Assembly: GCA_016650445.1 (NCBI GenBank)
Contig: JAENVS010000022.1
Location: 1 to 64,000 of the forward strand
DNA: 64,000 nt
Reading direction: 5' to 3'
Source: Frankiaceae bacterium
Lineage (GTDB): Bacteria > Actinomycetota > Actinomycetes > Mycobacteriales > SCTD01
Made by a program: the position numbers and the translations under genes. The notes beneath the pieces were generated by a model, which worked only from the letters and a program-made list of their open reading frames with translations, made no database searches and was not told where the DNA came from. Of the stretch, positions 46,837 to 54,685 are shown one piece after another. Every line of letters starts with the position of its first letter. The stretch's first letter is position 1.

Positions 46837-47715
46837 CTACCGCCTCCGGCGGCGCAGCCGTCGGCCGAATCCGCGGACCGGGAACGCGGCCAGCAGACCG
46901 AGCGCGAACGGCGTCGCGCCCGCACCCACGCCGGCGGCGGTGCCGAGGGCGGACGTGTCGAAGGTGTCCGGCACGTGCAGGACGGTGGACCTGCCGACCG
47001 GCCAGACGATGACGAAAGCGCGGCCGATGACCTTGTCGATCGGCACCGTGCCGTGGTTGTCGTCGCCGATGTGGGTCCGCGAGTCGGCCGAGGCGCCGCG
47101 ATGGTCACCCATGACCCACAGCCGGCCCTTGGGCACGAGCACTCCCGGAGCGCCCGTGGGGCACTTGTCGGCACCGGACCCGGCCTGGCAGAACACCTGC
47201 TGGTCGTCCTCGAAGACGTAGGGCTCTTCCAGTGCGACCGGCGCGCCGCCGGGACGCTGCACCGTGACGTGCCCGTCCGTGCAGCAGGCGACGCGGTCGC
47301 CGGGGATGCCGATGACCCGCTTGATGAAGTCGCGCTCGTTGGGCGCGCCGACGCCGACGGCACCGCTGATCGACCGGAGGACGCGCTGCAGCCCGTTGCT
47401 GGGCGGCGGGATCTGCGTCTCCGGGGTGAAGTTGTCGAGGCCGTTGAAGACGACGATCTCGCCGCGGTGGATGTCGCGGAAGCGGTAGACGAGCTTGTTG
47501 ACCAGGACGCGGTCCCGCAGCTCGAGCGTCTTCTGCATCGACCCGGACGGGATGTAGAAGGCCTGCACCAGGAAGGCCTTGATGAGCAGCGCCAGCACGA
47601 ACGCGATGAGCACCAGGAACGGCAGCTCGCGGAAGAAGGACCCGCTGCCGGGCTCCTTGCGATGCGCGGCGTCCGGACTCTCAGGCTCGGTCACGGTGCT
47701 GGTCTCGTCGCTCAT
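46837..47715 (-). CDS. lepB: Signal peptidase I
   Basis: Removes signal peptides from secreted preproteins. The 292-residue S26 protease has an N-terminal membrane anchor (about 33-52), the nucleophile Ser59 in YIPSGSM, the general-base Lys132 in RDFIKRVIG and the GDxR motif VMGDHRGASADSR. A second hydrophobic segment near 265-280 and a basic RRLRRRRR end follow. It lies between rplS and the rnhB cluster as in many Actinobacteria. ATG start with a leaderless -10. Confidence 0.95.
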   Translation of the reverse strand: MSDETSTVTEPESPDAAHRKEPGSGSFFRELPFLVLIAFVLALLIKAFLVQAFYIPSGSMQKTLELRDRVLVNKLVYRFRDIHRGEIVVFNGLDNFTPETQIPPPSNGLQRVLRSISGAVGVGAPNERDFIKRVIGIPGDRVACCTDGHVTVQRPGGAPVALEEPYVFEDDQQVFCQAGSGADKCPTGAPGVLVPKGRLWVMGDHRGASADSRTHIGDDNHGTVPIDKVIGRAFVIVWPVGRSTVLHVPDTFDTSALGTAAGVGAGATPFALGLLAAFPVRGFGRRLRRRRR

Positions 47716-47722
47716 CACGGCA

Positions 47723-47728
47723 ACCCTA
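47723..47728 (-). promoter_or_regulatory. Leaderless -10 of lepB
   Basis: Read leftward, TAGGGT precedes the lepB ATG by seven bases. No ribosome binding site is present. The site lies directly beyond the rplS hairpin, consistent with an independent lepB promoter. Confidence 0.4.
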
Positions 47729-47738
47729 ACGGCGGCGA

Positions 47739-47759
47739 CACCCCGGGCGTGCCGGGGTG
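47739..47759 (-). terminator. Hairpin after rplS
   Basis: Arms CACCCCGG (47739-47746) and CCGGGGTG (47752-47759) pair perfectly over a five-base loop, starting 12 bases after the rplS stop. It is a likely terminator or attenuator between rplS and lepB. Confidence 0.55.
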
Positions 47760-47771
47760 CGGAGCGAGCCG

Positions 47772-48245
47772 TCAGGCCTCGGTGAGCTCGCCGGTGACCT
47801 CGGCCGCCGCGGGCTCGTTGCTCTCGACCACCGGGTCGACGGTCGGAGCAGCCTGCGCGAGACTGTCGTCGGTGCGCGCCGCAGTGCCCTTGACCGGCAC
47901 GGTGTCGCGCTTCTCCTTGATCTTCGCCTTCTTGCCGCGCAGCTCGCGCAGGTAGTACAGCTTCGCGCGGCGCACGTCGCCGCGGCTGACGACCTTGATG
48001 CTCTCGATGACCGGCGTGTGCACCGGGAACGTGCGCTCGACACCGACCCCGAAGCTGACCTTGCGGACCGTGAAGGTCTCGCGCACCCCGCCGCCCTGGC
48101 GGCGGATGACGACGCCCTGGAAATGCTGCACGCGCGAGCGGTTGCCCTCGACCACGCGGACACCGACGTCGAGCGTGTCGCCCGGCCGGAAGTCGGGGAC
48201 GTCGCTGCGCAGCTGCGCGGCGTCGAGCTCGTCGAGGGTGTGCAT
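47772..48245 (-). CDS. rplS: 50S ribosomal protein L19 with acidic tail
   Basis: L19 lies at the 30S-50S interface. Of 157 residues, the first ~115 match normal L19, with [50 protein letters not shown] and [21 protein letters not shown] tail of about 40 residues rich in Ala, Glu and Thr is added. The internal ATG is preferred because GAGGAAAG lies before it; an ATG 11 codons upstream lacks one and would add an atypical N-terminus. Confidence 0.95.
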   Translation of the reverse strand: MHTLDELDAAQLRSDVPDFRPGDTLDVGVRVVEGNRSRVQHFQGVVIRRQGGGVRETFTVRKVSFGVGVERTFPVHTPVIESIKVVSRGDVRRAKLYYLRELRGKKAKIKEKRDTVPVKGTAARTDDSLAQAAPTVDPVVESNEPAAAEVTGELTEA

Positions 48246-48356
48246 CGCGGTGTTCGCTTTCCTCAGGCGGCACGACATGCGTGCGCACGGTGCCGGGGGG
48301 CCAGGGTGTCTGCGGGCGCCCCCTCACACGAAGAAGCCGCCGGTCGCAACAGCCCT

Positions 48357-49139
48357 CTATGGTGCCACAGCGGCCGGCGGGGAGTCGAAGCCCGCTTCGC
48401 CCAGGACAGCGAGGTCCGCGGGGCCTAGCGCCGGCCAGATGCGGGCCAGCAACTCGGGCCGTCTTTGCGCCGTACGACGAAGTGCCTGGTCCCGCTGCCA
48501 GCGGGCGATCCGGGCGTGGTCGCCGGACTGCAGAACGGCCGGGACCTCGAGGCCGTCCCACACGGGGGGGCGGGTGTAGACGGGGCCCTCGAGCAGGCCC
48601 TCCATCGGGCCTGGGGCGAAGGAGTCGTCGCGGTGGGACTCCGCGTTGCCGAGGACACCCGGAACCAGCCTGGCGACCGCCTCGACGACGACGAGCACGG
48701 CCGCCTCGCCACCCGCGAGGACATAGTCGCCCAGCGACACCTCGTCAACGCGCATCCGTCCGGCGGCGTGCTCGAGGACGCGGCTGTCGATTCCCTCGTA
48801 GCGGCCGCAGGCGAACGCCAGCCAGGGTTCCTGCGCCAGCTCGAGAGCCAGGGCCTGCGTGAACCGGTGCCCGCTGGGCGTCGGCACGATCAGCCTCGGC
48901 GGCAGGTCGCCCAGTGACAGGACGTGGTCGAGGGCCGCGCCCCACGGCTCGGGCTTCATGACCATGCCGGGACCGCCGCCGTACGGGGCGTCGTCGACCG
49001 TGCGGTGGACGTCGTCGGTCCAGGTCCGCAGGTCGTGCACCTGCACGTCGATCAGCCCGCGCTCGCGGGCCTTGCCGAGGAGCGAGACCTCGAGGGGCGC
49101 GAGGTAGTCGGGGAAGATGGTGACGACGTCGATGCGCAT
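48357..49139 (-). CDS. trmD: tRNA (guanine-N1)-methyltransferase
   Basis: Makes m1G37 next to the anticodon to prevent +1 frameshifting. The 260-residue SPOUT enzyme has [13 protein letters not shown] at the start, [18 protein letters not shown], the SAM knot loop [16 protein letters not shown] and [13 protein letters not shown]. The ATG overlaps the rimM stop by one base. It lies in the rpsP-khpA-rimM-trmD-rplS ribosome cluster. Confidence 0.97.
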   Translation of the reverse strand: MRIDVVTIFPDYLAPLEVSLLGKARERGLIDVQVHDLRTWTDDVHRTVDDAPYGGGPGMVMKPEPWGAALDHVLSLGDLPPRLIVPTPSGHRFTQALALELAQEPWLAFACGRYEGIDSRVLEHAAGRMRVDEVSLGDYVLAGGEAAVLVVVEAVARLVPGVLGNAESHRDDSFAPGPMEGLLEGPVYTRPPVWDGLEVPAVLQSGDHARIARWQRDQALRRTAQRRPELLARIWPALGPADLAVLGEAGFDSPPAAVAP

Positions 49140-49663
49140 CAGGGCAGGTCCAGTAGGCCTTCGGGCGGGTCGACGACGAGGCGACCTCCCGCGATGTCGA
49201 CGTCGGGCACGATCGCCTTGACGAAGGGCACCAGCACCTCGGGCCCTTCTTCCCGCCGTACGACGAGAACGTCGCCGTGCGGCAGGTGCAGGACGTCGGT
49301 GACCTCGCCGAGCATCGTCCCGTCAACGAGGTCGGCGCGCAGGCCGACGAGCTGGGTGTCGTGGAACTCGTCGGGGTCGTCGCTGGGCGGTACGTCGGCG
49401 GCGTCGACGAGCAGCATCGTGTTGCGCAGCTGCTCGGCGGCGTTGCGGTCGGGGACGCCCGCGAACGCGACGACGAGCCGGCCGTTCTGGTCGCGGGCCG
49501 CCTCGACGGTCAGCGGACCGCGCTCGGGCGGGTCGGTCATCAGCACCGCCCCGACCGCGAAGCGGACGTCAGGGACGTCGGTACGCACCTCGACAGTCAC
49601 CTCGCCGCGGATCCCCTGCGGCTTGCCGATGCGACCGACCGTGAGGCGGTCCGGCTCGGTCAC
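49139..49663 (-). CDS. rimM: Ribosome maturation factor RimM
   Basis: Assists 30S head assembly through binding S19. The 174-residue protein has the RimM opening [20 protein letters not shown], the LVGL-D linker and the C-terminal PRC-barrel with [23 protein letters not shown] at 49661-49663 is adopted as giving the standard N-terminus. A longer in-frame start would run into khpA. Confidence 0.93.
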   Translation of the reverse strand: MTEPDRLTVGRIGKPQGIRGEVTVEVRTDVPDVRFAVGAVLMTDPPERGPLTVEAARDQNGRLVVAFAGVPDRNAAEQLRNTMLLVDAADVPPSDDPDEFHDTQLVGLRADLVDGTMLGEVTDVLHLPHGDVLVVRREEGPEVLVPFVKAIVPDVDIAGGRLVVDPPEGLLDLP

Positions 49664-49670
49664 GACGGGG

Positions 49671-49910
49671 TCAGCGAACCTCGTCGGTGTCGACCACATC
49701 GACGCGCACGCCGCGACCACCGAGCGCGGCCACGACCGTGCGCAGGGCCTTGGCCGTGCGGCCGTTGCGGCCGATCACCTTGCCGAGGTCGTCGGGGTTG
49801 ACCCGGACCTCAAGGGTCCGACCGCGGCGGTTCGTGACCAGGTCGACGGTGACGTCATCCGGGTTGTCGACGATGCCGCGGACGAGGTGCTCGAGAGCGT
49901 TCTCGAGCAC
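49671..49910 (-). CDS. khpA: KH-domain RNA-binding protein KhpA
   Basis: A 79-residue single KH protein between rpsP and rimM, a position conserved across Gram-positives. The KH loop reads GKVIGRNGRTAKALR. Homologues pair with KhpB/Jag and act on RNA and cell division. The GTG start follows the rpsP TAG directly with no spacer. Confidence 0.92.
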   Translation of the reverse strand: MLENALEHLVRGIVDNPDDVTVDLVTNRRGRTLEVRVNPDDLGKVIGRNGRTAKALRTVVAALGGRGVRVDVVDTDEVR

Positions 49911-50534
49911 CTACTCCCCCGCGGGCTTGTCGTCGGCGGCGTCGGCGGCCGGCGCGTCGTCGGCAGCAGCCTCAGCGGCCGGAGCCTCCTCGGCAGCAGC
50001 CTCCTCGGCAGCAGGGGCCTCGTCGGCAGCAGCCTCAGCGGCCGGGGCCTCAACAGCAACCTCAGCCGCGGGGGCCTCGTCGGCAGCGACCTCAGCGGCC
50101 GGCGCCTCGGCGGCGGGAGCCGTGTCGTCGTCGGCGGCCTTCTTGGGCGCGGCCTTCTTCTTCGGGGTGGTCGCGGCGCCGGATGCGGCGCCCTCGATGC
50201 CTTCGCGCGCGGCGGCTTCGAAGATCGCCTTCTTGTCAGCCTTCGGCGCGGCGACGAGCATGGGCGGCGGGGCCGGCAGGCCCTTGAACTTCTGCCAGTC
50301 GCCGGTGACCTTGAGGATCGCGGTGACGGCCTCGGTCGGCTGCGCGCCGACGCCGAGCCAGTAGGCAGCGCGCTCGCCGTCGACCTGGATGAAGGAGGGG
50401 TCCTCCTTGGGGTGGTACTTGCCGATCGTCTCGATCGAGCGCCCGTCCCGCTTGGTGCGGGCATCCGCGACGACGATGCGGTAGTACGGCGCGCGCATCT
50501 TGCCCAGGCGCATGAGCTTGATCTTGGTTGCCAC
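49911..50534 (-). CDS. rpsP: 30S ribosomal protein S16 with 110-residue Ala/Glu/Pro tail
   Basis: The first ~90 residues are a normal S16 ([51 protein letters not shown]). The gene runs to 207 residues, more than twice the usual bacterial size. The extra part starts with a Lys/Ala segment ([11 protein letters not shown]) and continues as degenerate repeats of [15 protein letters not shown]. The tail is strongly acidic apart from its first lysines. Ala-rich S16 tails occur in other Actinobacteria but this is long. Function unknown. Confidence 0.94.
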   Translation of the reverse strand: MATKIKLMRLGKMRAPYYRIVVADARTKRDGRSIETIGKYHPKEDPSFIQVDGERAAYWLGVGAQPTEAVTAILKVTGDWQKFKGLPAPPPMLVAAPKADKKAIFEAAAREGIEGAASGAATTPKKKAAPKKAADDDTAPAAEAPAAEVAADEAPAAEVAVEAPAAEAAADEAPAAEEAAAEEAPAAEAAADDAPAADAADDKPAGE

Positions 50535-50749
50535 GAGGTGGTCGTTCTCCAGTCGGTACGGACGTGGGTGTGCGGCCTGGGCGCGCGTGGGGTTGCGCGG
50601 GGCTGCAGCGTGCGGGCACGCCGTGGACGGGTAGAGGGCCGTCGTACAGCGGGAACTCGCTTCCTAGTGTGCCAGACCCTGCGCCGACCCCGCGAGCGGT
50701 GACCGGACTCACATCCGCCCGGGGCCCGGTTGGGTCGATCCTTGAGGGC

Positions 50750-52009
50750 ATGACCACCGTGGCGGAACCAGGCACCGGCCTGGTGCCGGCGCCGCCGCTC
50801 TGGCGCTCGCCGGGGCTCCCGTCGCTGTTCACCGCGTCGACGACGGCGCGACTGGCCAACGAGGCCGCCCGCGTCGCGATGGTCCTGCTCGTACTCGAGC
50901 GCACCCGCTCGCCCGCTCTTGCGGGCGCCGTGGTGGCTGCCTCGACGCTGCCGTCGCTCGTGACGGGGCCGCTCCTTGGGGCCTGGCTCGACAAGACGCC
51001 TCACCGGCGCGCGGCGTTCGCGGGCAACCAGGTGCTGCTGCTCGTCTCCCTGGCCGGGATGCTCCTCGCGACCGGGCACGCATCGGCGTACGTCGTCGTA
51101 CTGCTCGGTCTGCTCGCGGGGCTCACGACTCCCGTGCTGACCGGCGGCTTCACCGGGCTCATCGCACCGCTCGTGCCCGCTGCGCTACTGCGCCGGGCTT
51201 ACGGGGCGGAGGCGACCAGCTACAACGTGGCGGGTGTCGCCGGCCCCGCGATGGCGGGTGCCGTCACGGCCGCCTTCGGCGCATCGTGGGCGATCGGCGC
51301 AGCGGCGACCCTCTCGGTCGCGGCACTCGTTGCCGTGCTGCGCGTGCCGATGCCGCCGCCGGTGGTCGACGCGTCCTCGCCCGGCCTGGTGCGGACCGTG
51401 CTCGTCGGGCTGCGACACCTCGCCACGACTGCGCCGCTGCGCGCCGTCACCGTCACGACCACGCTGTCGATGGGCGGCATCGGGGCACTGCCGGTCGTCT
51501 TCCCGCTACTGGCCGAGGACCTCGGGCTGCACGCCGCCGCCAGCGGCTACCTGTTCTCGACCTTTGCCGTCGGGGCGCTGCTCGGCTCCGTGACCATGGC
51601 GTCGCGGTCACCTCGCACCGGACCGATCCGGATGGCGTTCCTCGGTGTCGCCGGGCTCGCGGTGGTGTTCGCGGCCGCGGCGGCCGCGGCGACGCTGCCG
51701 GTCGCCCTGCTCTGCATCTTCGTCGCCGGCGCCCTCGAGGGGCCGGTGCTCGCGTCGACCCTGACCGTCCGCGAGCTGCACTCGCCGGACTGGATGCGGA
51801 CGCAGGTGGTCACCACGGGGGCGTCGCTGAAGTTCGGCGCCTACGCCGTGGGGTCGGGACTGGCCGGGTTGCTCGTGGCCGAGCACGGCCCGCGGGCCGG
51901 CCTGCTGATGGTCGCGGCGTTCCAGGTGGTCGCGATAGCGCTGGGGCTGCTCGCCCGACGCACCCGTGTTCCCGCGGACACGCGAACGGCCGGCCACCCT
52001 CTCGGGTGA
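50750..52009 (+). CDS. MFS transporter
   Basis: A 419-residue major facilitator superfamily protein with about twelve hydrophobic segments and the motif A-like loop GAWLDKTPHRRAA between segments 2 and 3. It resembles MFS_1/EntS-type drug or siderophore exporters; no substrate can be assigned. The ATG is adopted although the GAGGG before it is only two bases away, so leaderless initiation is possible. Its stop codon lies in a hairpin shared with the convergent metzincin-like gene. Confidence 0.85.
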   Translation: MTTVAEPGTGLVPAPPLWRSPGLPSLFTASTTARLANEAARVAMVLLVLERTRSPALAGAVVAASTLPSLVTGPLLGAWLDKTPHRRAAFAGNQVLLLVSLAGMLLATGHASAYVVVLLGLLAGLTTPVLTGGFTGLIAPLVPAALLRRAYGAEATSYNVAGVAGPAMAGAVTAAFGASWAIGAAATLSVAALVAVLRVPMPPPVVDASSPGLVRTVLVGLRHLATTAPLRAVTVTTTLSMGGIGALPVVFPLLAEDLGLHAAASGYLFSTFAVGALLGSVTMASRSPRTGPIRMAFLGVAGLAVVFAAAAAAATLPVALLCIFVAGALEGPVLASTLTVRELHSPDWMRTQVVTTGASLKFGAYAVGSGLAGLLVAEHGPRAGLLMVAAFQVVAIALGLLARRTRVPADTRTAGHPLG

Positions 52010-52016
52010 CCGGCCG
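51987..52016. terminator. Bidirectional terminator
   Basis: Thirteen-base arms (51987-51999 and 52004-52016) pair with one mismatch around a TCTC loop. The MFS stop lies in the right arm and the convergent gene ends 12 bases further on, so it can serve both transcripts. Confidence 0.7.
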
Positions 52017-52027
52017 CAACGCGTTGG

Positions 52028-52837
52028 CTACTCCGGGCGGTGCGACGGGCCGAAGGAGTCGCTCTCGTTGGCCCAGGTCACGTGCGTCAGGACCTTCTCG
52101 CCGTTGCCGAAGTCCCGCATGAACACGGAGAACTCGCCGTGGGCGCCGCGCTCGATCTCCTGCCCCCACGTCGACCGCTCGTTGCCAACCGACTGGCCGG
52201 ATGAGCCGCTCGACGCAGCCACCGTCGTCGACGTGTCGCCGTGGTTGTAGATGCTCGCCAACTGTTGGAAGTCGTGCGCGTTGGGCTGCGTGCTGGTCGG
52301 CGACTGGGAGTAGTCCATGCACGTGTTCTGTGAAGTGCCGTCTTCGCTCGTGTGGCCGAGGCCGAAGGTGTGCCCGACCTCCTGGCACATCACGTGCTGC
52401 TTCTCGTCGGGAGTGTTGTACGTGGCCGTGCTGAAGTAGGTGTCGTTCATCTTCGCGGTGCCCTTGGTGATGTGCACACCGCCGGTGATGTAGATCGACG
52501 CGAGGCCAAGCCAGCCGTTCCGGCCGTACTTGCCGTTGCAGACCTGGATGGTGCCGGTGCTCGCCGAGCACCGCTTGCCGCCCAGGCCGGCCGCGGCGTC
52601 AAGCGTGAGAACCGGTGTTGCGCCACCTGGAGGTGTGCTCCAGTCGGTCAAGGCCGCGTCGAACTGCGCCTGCCAGACATCGGTGACGTTGTCACCGGTC
52701 TGGAGCGTGAACGCGCCAGCGCGCGCCCAGTGGTAGTCGCCCCAGGAGTGGCTGGCTTCGGCAGGGGCGACCAGGGCCAGGCTGCCGAGCAGCCCGGCGG
52801 CGAGGGTCAGGGGGAGGGCAACGCGCTTGCGCAGCAT
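52028..52837 (-). CDS. Secreted metzincin-like protein with QExxH motif
   Basis: A 269-residue secreted protein. The signal peptide ends near APAEASH (about 29). The domain resembles matrixin-type (M10) metzincins, with the helix QEVGHTFGLGH at 152-162 and a CMDY Met-turn at 173-176. The canonical motif is HExxHxxGxxH, so the first zinc ligand His is Gln152; E153, H156 and H162 are kept. Four Cys (90, 100, 151, 173) could form disulfides. It may be inactive, use another ligand, or bind a different metal. ATG start with GGAG eight bases upstream. Confidence 0.75.
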   Translation of the reverse strand: MLRKRVALPLTLAAGLLGSLALVAPAEASHSWGDYHWARAGAFTLQTGDNVTDVWQAQFDAALTDWSTPPGGATPVLTLDAAAGLGGKRCSASTGTIQVCNGKYGRNGWLGLASIYITGGVHITKGTAKMNDTYFSTATYNTPDEKQHVMCQEVGHTFGLGHTSEDGTSQNTCMDYSQSPTSTQPNAHDFQQLASIYNHGDTSTTVAASSGSSGQSVGNERSTWGQEIERGAHGEFSVFMRDFGNGEKVLTHVTWANESDSFGPSHRPE

Positions 52838-52966
52838 CGGAAGTGCTCCAGTTCGAGGGCGCCTAGGCCCGAGGCATCCCCGGGGCCGCCGTCAGACTGA
52901 CAGTCCCGCGCCCCCACGTCCATGACCCGGATTGCCCATTTGCGTCCCCTTCTCGAAACGCCCCCG

Positions 52967-54508
52967 TCAGCCGCGGGGACGATTCAGGCCAAACGGGTCG
53001 GGTTTCTGCGGGATCCCGAGCGGGTTCTGGCCGCCGGGCAGCTGCGGGAAGCCCTTCGGGAGCTGCGGCATCCCGGCCGGGAGCTGGCCGGGAACCGTGC
53101 CGGGCCGGGGTCCTCCGCCCGCGCGACCCGGTCCCTTGCCCTTCTTCGTCTTCTTGCCCTGCTGCGCCCGCTTGGCCTTGCGGCCCATGCCGGGCGGCAT
53201 CCCCGGCATGCCGCCCATCTGCTTCATCATCTTCTGCGCCTCGTAGAACCGGTCGACGAGGTTGTTGACCTCGGTGACCGTGACGCCCGAGCCCTTCGCG
53301 ATGCGCAGCCGCCGCGAGCCGTTGAGGACCTTCGGCGTACGACGCTCCTGCGGAGTCATCGACCGGATGATGGCCGCGATCCGGTCGAGGTCCTTGTCGT
53401 CGACCTGCGCGAGGGCCTCCTTCATCTGACCCATGCCGGGCAGCATCCCGAGCAGCGAGGTGATGGAGCCCATCTTCTTGACCTGCATCATCTGCTCGAG
53501 GAAGTCCTCGAGGTCGAAGTCCTCGCCGCCCATCAGCTTGCCGGCCATCTTCTCGGCCTGGTCGGCGTCGAAGTGCTTCTCGGCCTGCTCGATCAGCGTC
53601 ATCACGTCGCCCATCCCGAGGATGCGCGAGGCCATCCGCTCGGGGTGGAACACGTCGAAGTCGCCGAGCTTCTCGCCCGTCGACGCGAACAGGATCGGCT
53701 GGCCGGTGATGTGCCGGACCGACAGCGCGGCACCACCGCGCGCATCCCCGTCGAGCTTGGTGAGCACGACACCGGAGAAGCCGACGCCGTCCTGGAAGGC
53801 CTGCGCGGTCGTGACAGCGTCCTGACCGATCATCGCGTCGACGACGAACAGCGTCTCGTCCGGCCGCACGGCGTCCCGGATCGCCGCGGCCTGCGCCATC
53901 ATCTCGGCGTCGATGCCGAGCCGACCGGCCGTGTCGACGACGACGACGTCGTGCTGCATGCGGGTGGCGTGCTCGATGGCTTTCTTGGCGGCGTCGACCG
54001 GGTCGCCGACACCACTGCCCGGGTACGGCGCGAAGACGTCGACGCCGGCCTGTCCGCCGACGACCTGCAGCTGCTGGACGGCGTTGGGGCGCTGCAGGTC
54101 GCAGGCCACCAGGAGCGGTGCATGCCCCTGCGCCTTCAGCCACTTCGCGAGCTTGCCGGCCAGGGTTGTCTTGCCGGCGCCCTGGAGGCCGGCGAGCATG
54201 ATGACCGTCGGCGGGTTCTTCGCGTAGCGGATCAGCCTGGTCTCACCGCCGAGGATCGCGATGAGCTCCTCGTTGACGATCTTGATGACCTGCTGCGCCG
54301 GGTTCAGCGCGCCGGACACCTCTGCGCCCCGGGCACGCTCCTTGACGGCCGCGATGAACGCCTTGACGACCGGCAGCGCGACGTCTGCCTCGAGCAAGGC
54401 GACCCGGATCTCGCGGGCTGTCGCGTCGATGTCGGCCTCGGACAGCTTGCCCTTGCCGCGCAGGGACGTGAAGACCTTGTCGAGCCGGTCGGAGAGGGTG
54501 TCGAACAC
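52967..54508 (-). CDS. ffh: Signal recognition particle protein
   Basis: Delivers nascent membrane proteins to FtsY at the membrane. The 513-residue protein has the N domain, a G domain with GLQGAGKT (107-114), DTAGRLG and TKLDGDARGG, and the Met-rich M domain with SGVTVTEVN and MMKQMGGMPGMPPGM. A basic, Gly/Pro-rich C-terminal extension of about 75 residues follows. The GTG start has a TAGCCT -10 six bases upstream, suggesting leaderless expression. In Streptomyces it lies next to glnD; here a protease gene intervenes. Confidence 0.97.
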   Translation of the reverse strand: MFDTLSDRLDKVFTSLRGKGKLSEADIDATAREIRVALLEADVALPVVKAFIAAVKERARGAEVSGALNPAQQVIKIVNEELIAILGGETRLIRYAKNPPTVIMLAGLQGAGKTTLAGKLAKWLKAQGHAPLLVACDLQRPNAVQQLQVVGGQAGVDVFAPYPGSGVGDPVDAAKKAIEHATRMQHDVVVVDTAGRLGIDAEMMAQAAAIRDAVRPDETLFVVDAMIGQDAVTTAQAFQDGVGFSGVVLTKLDGDARGGAALSVRHITGQPILFASTGEKLGDFDVFHPERMASRILGMGDVMTLIEQAEKHFDADQAEKMAGKLMGGEDFDLEDFLEQMMQVKKMGSITSLLGMLPGMGQMKEALAQVDDKDLDRIAAIIRSMTPQERRTPKVLNGSRRLRIAKGSGVTVTEVNNLVDRFYEAQKMMKQMGGMPGMPPGMGRKAKRAQQGKKTKKGKGPGRAGGGPRPGTVPGQLPAGMPQLPKGFPQLPGGQNPLGIPQKPDPFGLNRPRG

Positions 54509-54514
54509 CGGCTC

Positions 54515-54520
54515 AGGCTA
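54515..54520 (-). promoter_or_regulatory. Leaderless -10 of ffh
   Basis: Read leftward, TAGCCT-N6-GTG, identical in hexamer and spacing to the yaaA promoter. No ribosome binding site between the hexamer and the start codon. Confidence 0.5.
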
Positions 54521-54685
54521 GTCGGCGGCCCGGATGGCCCAGCCCGCTGCGGCGGGTAGCCGCCCGTCCGTCGTCACTCACCGTCAATGGCCAGGGTGGG
54601 TCATGGACGGCGGAGTGGCTGGAACGGACGATATGGAGCACTGCCGGTCAAAGCCGTGCGGTTCGTTCTTCGTCTGGAGCTCCTC

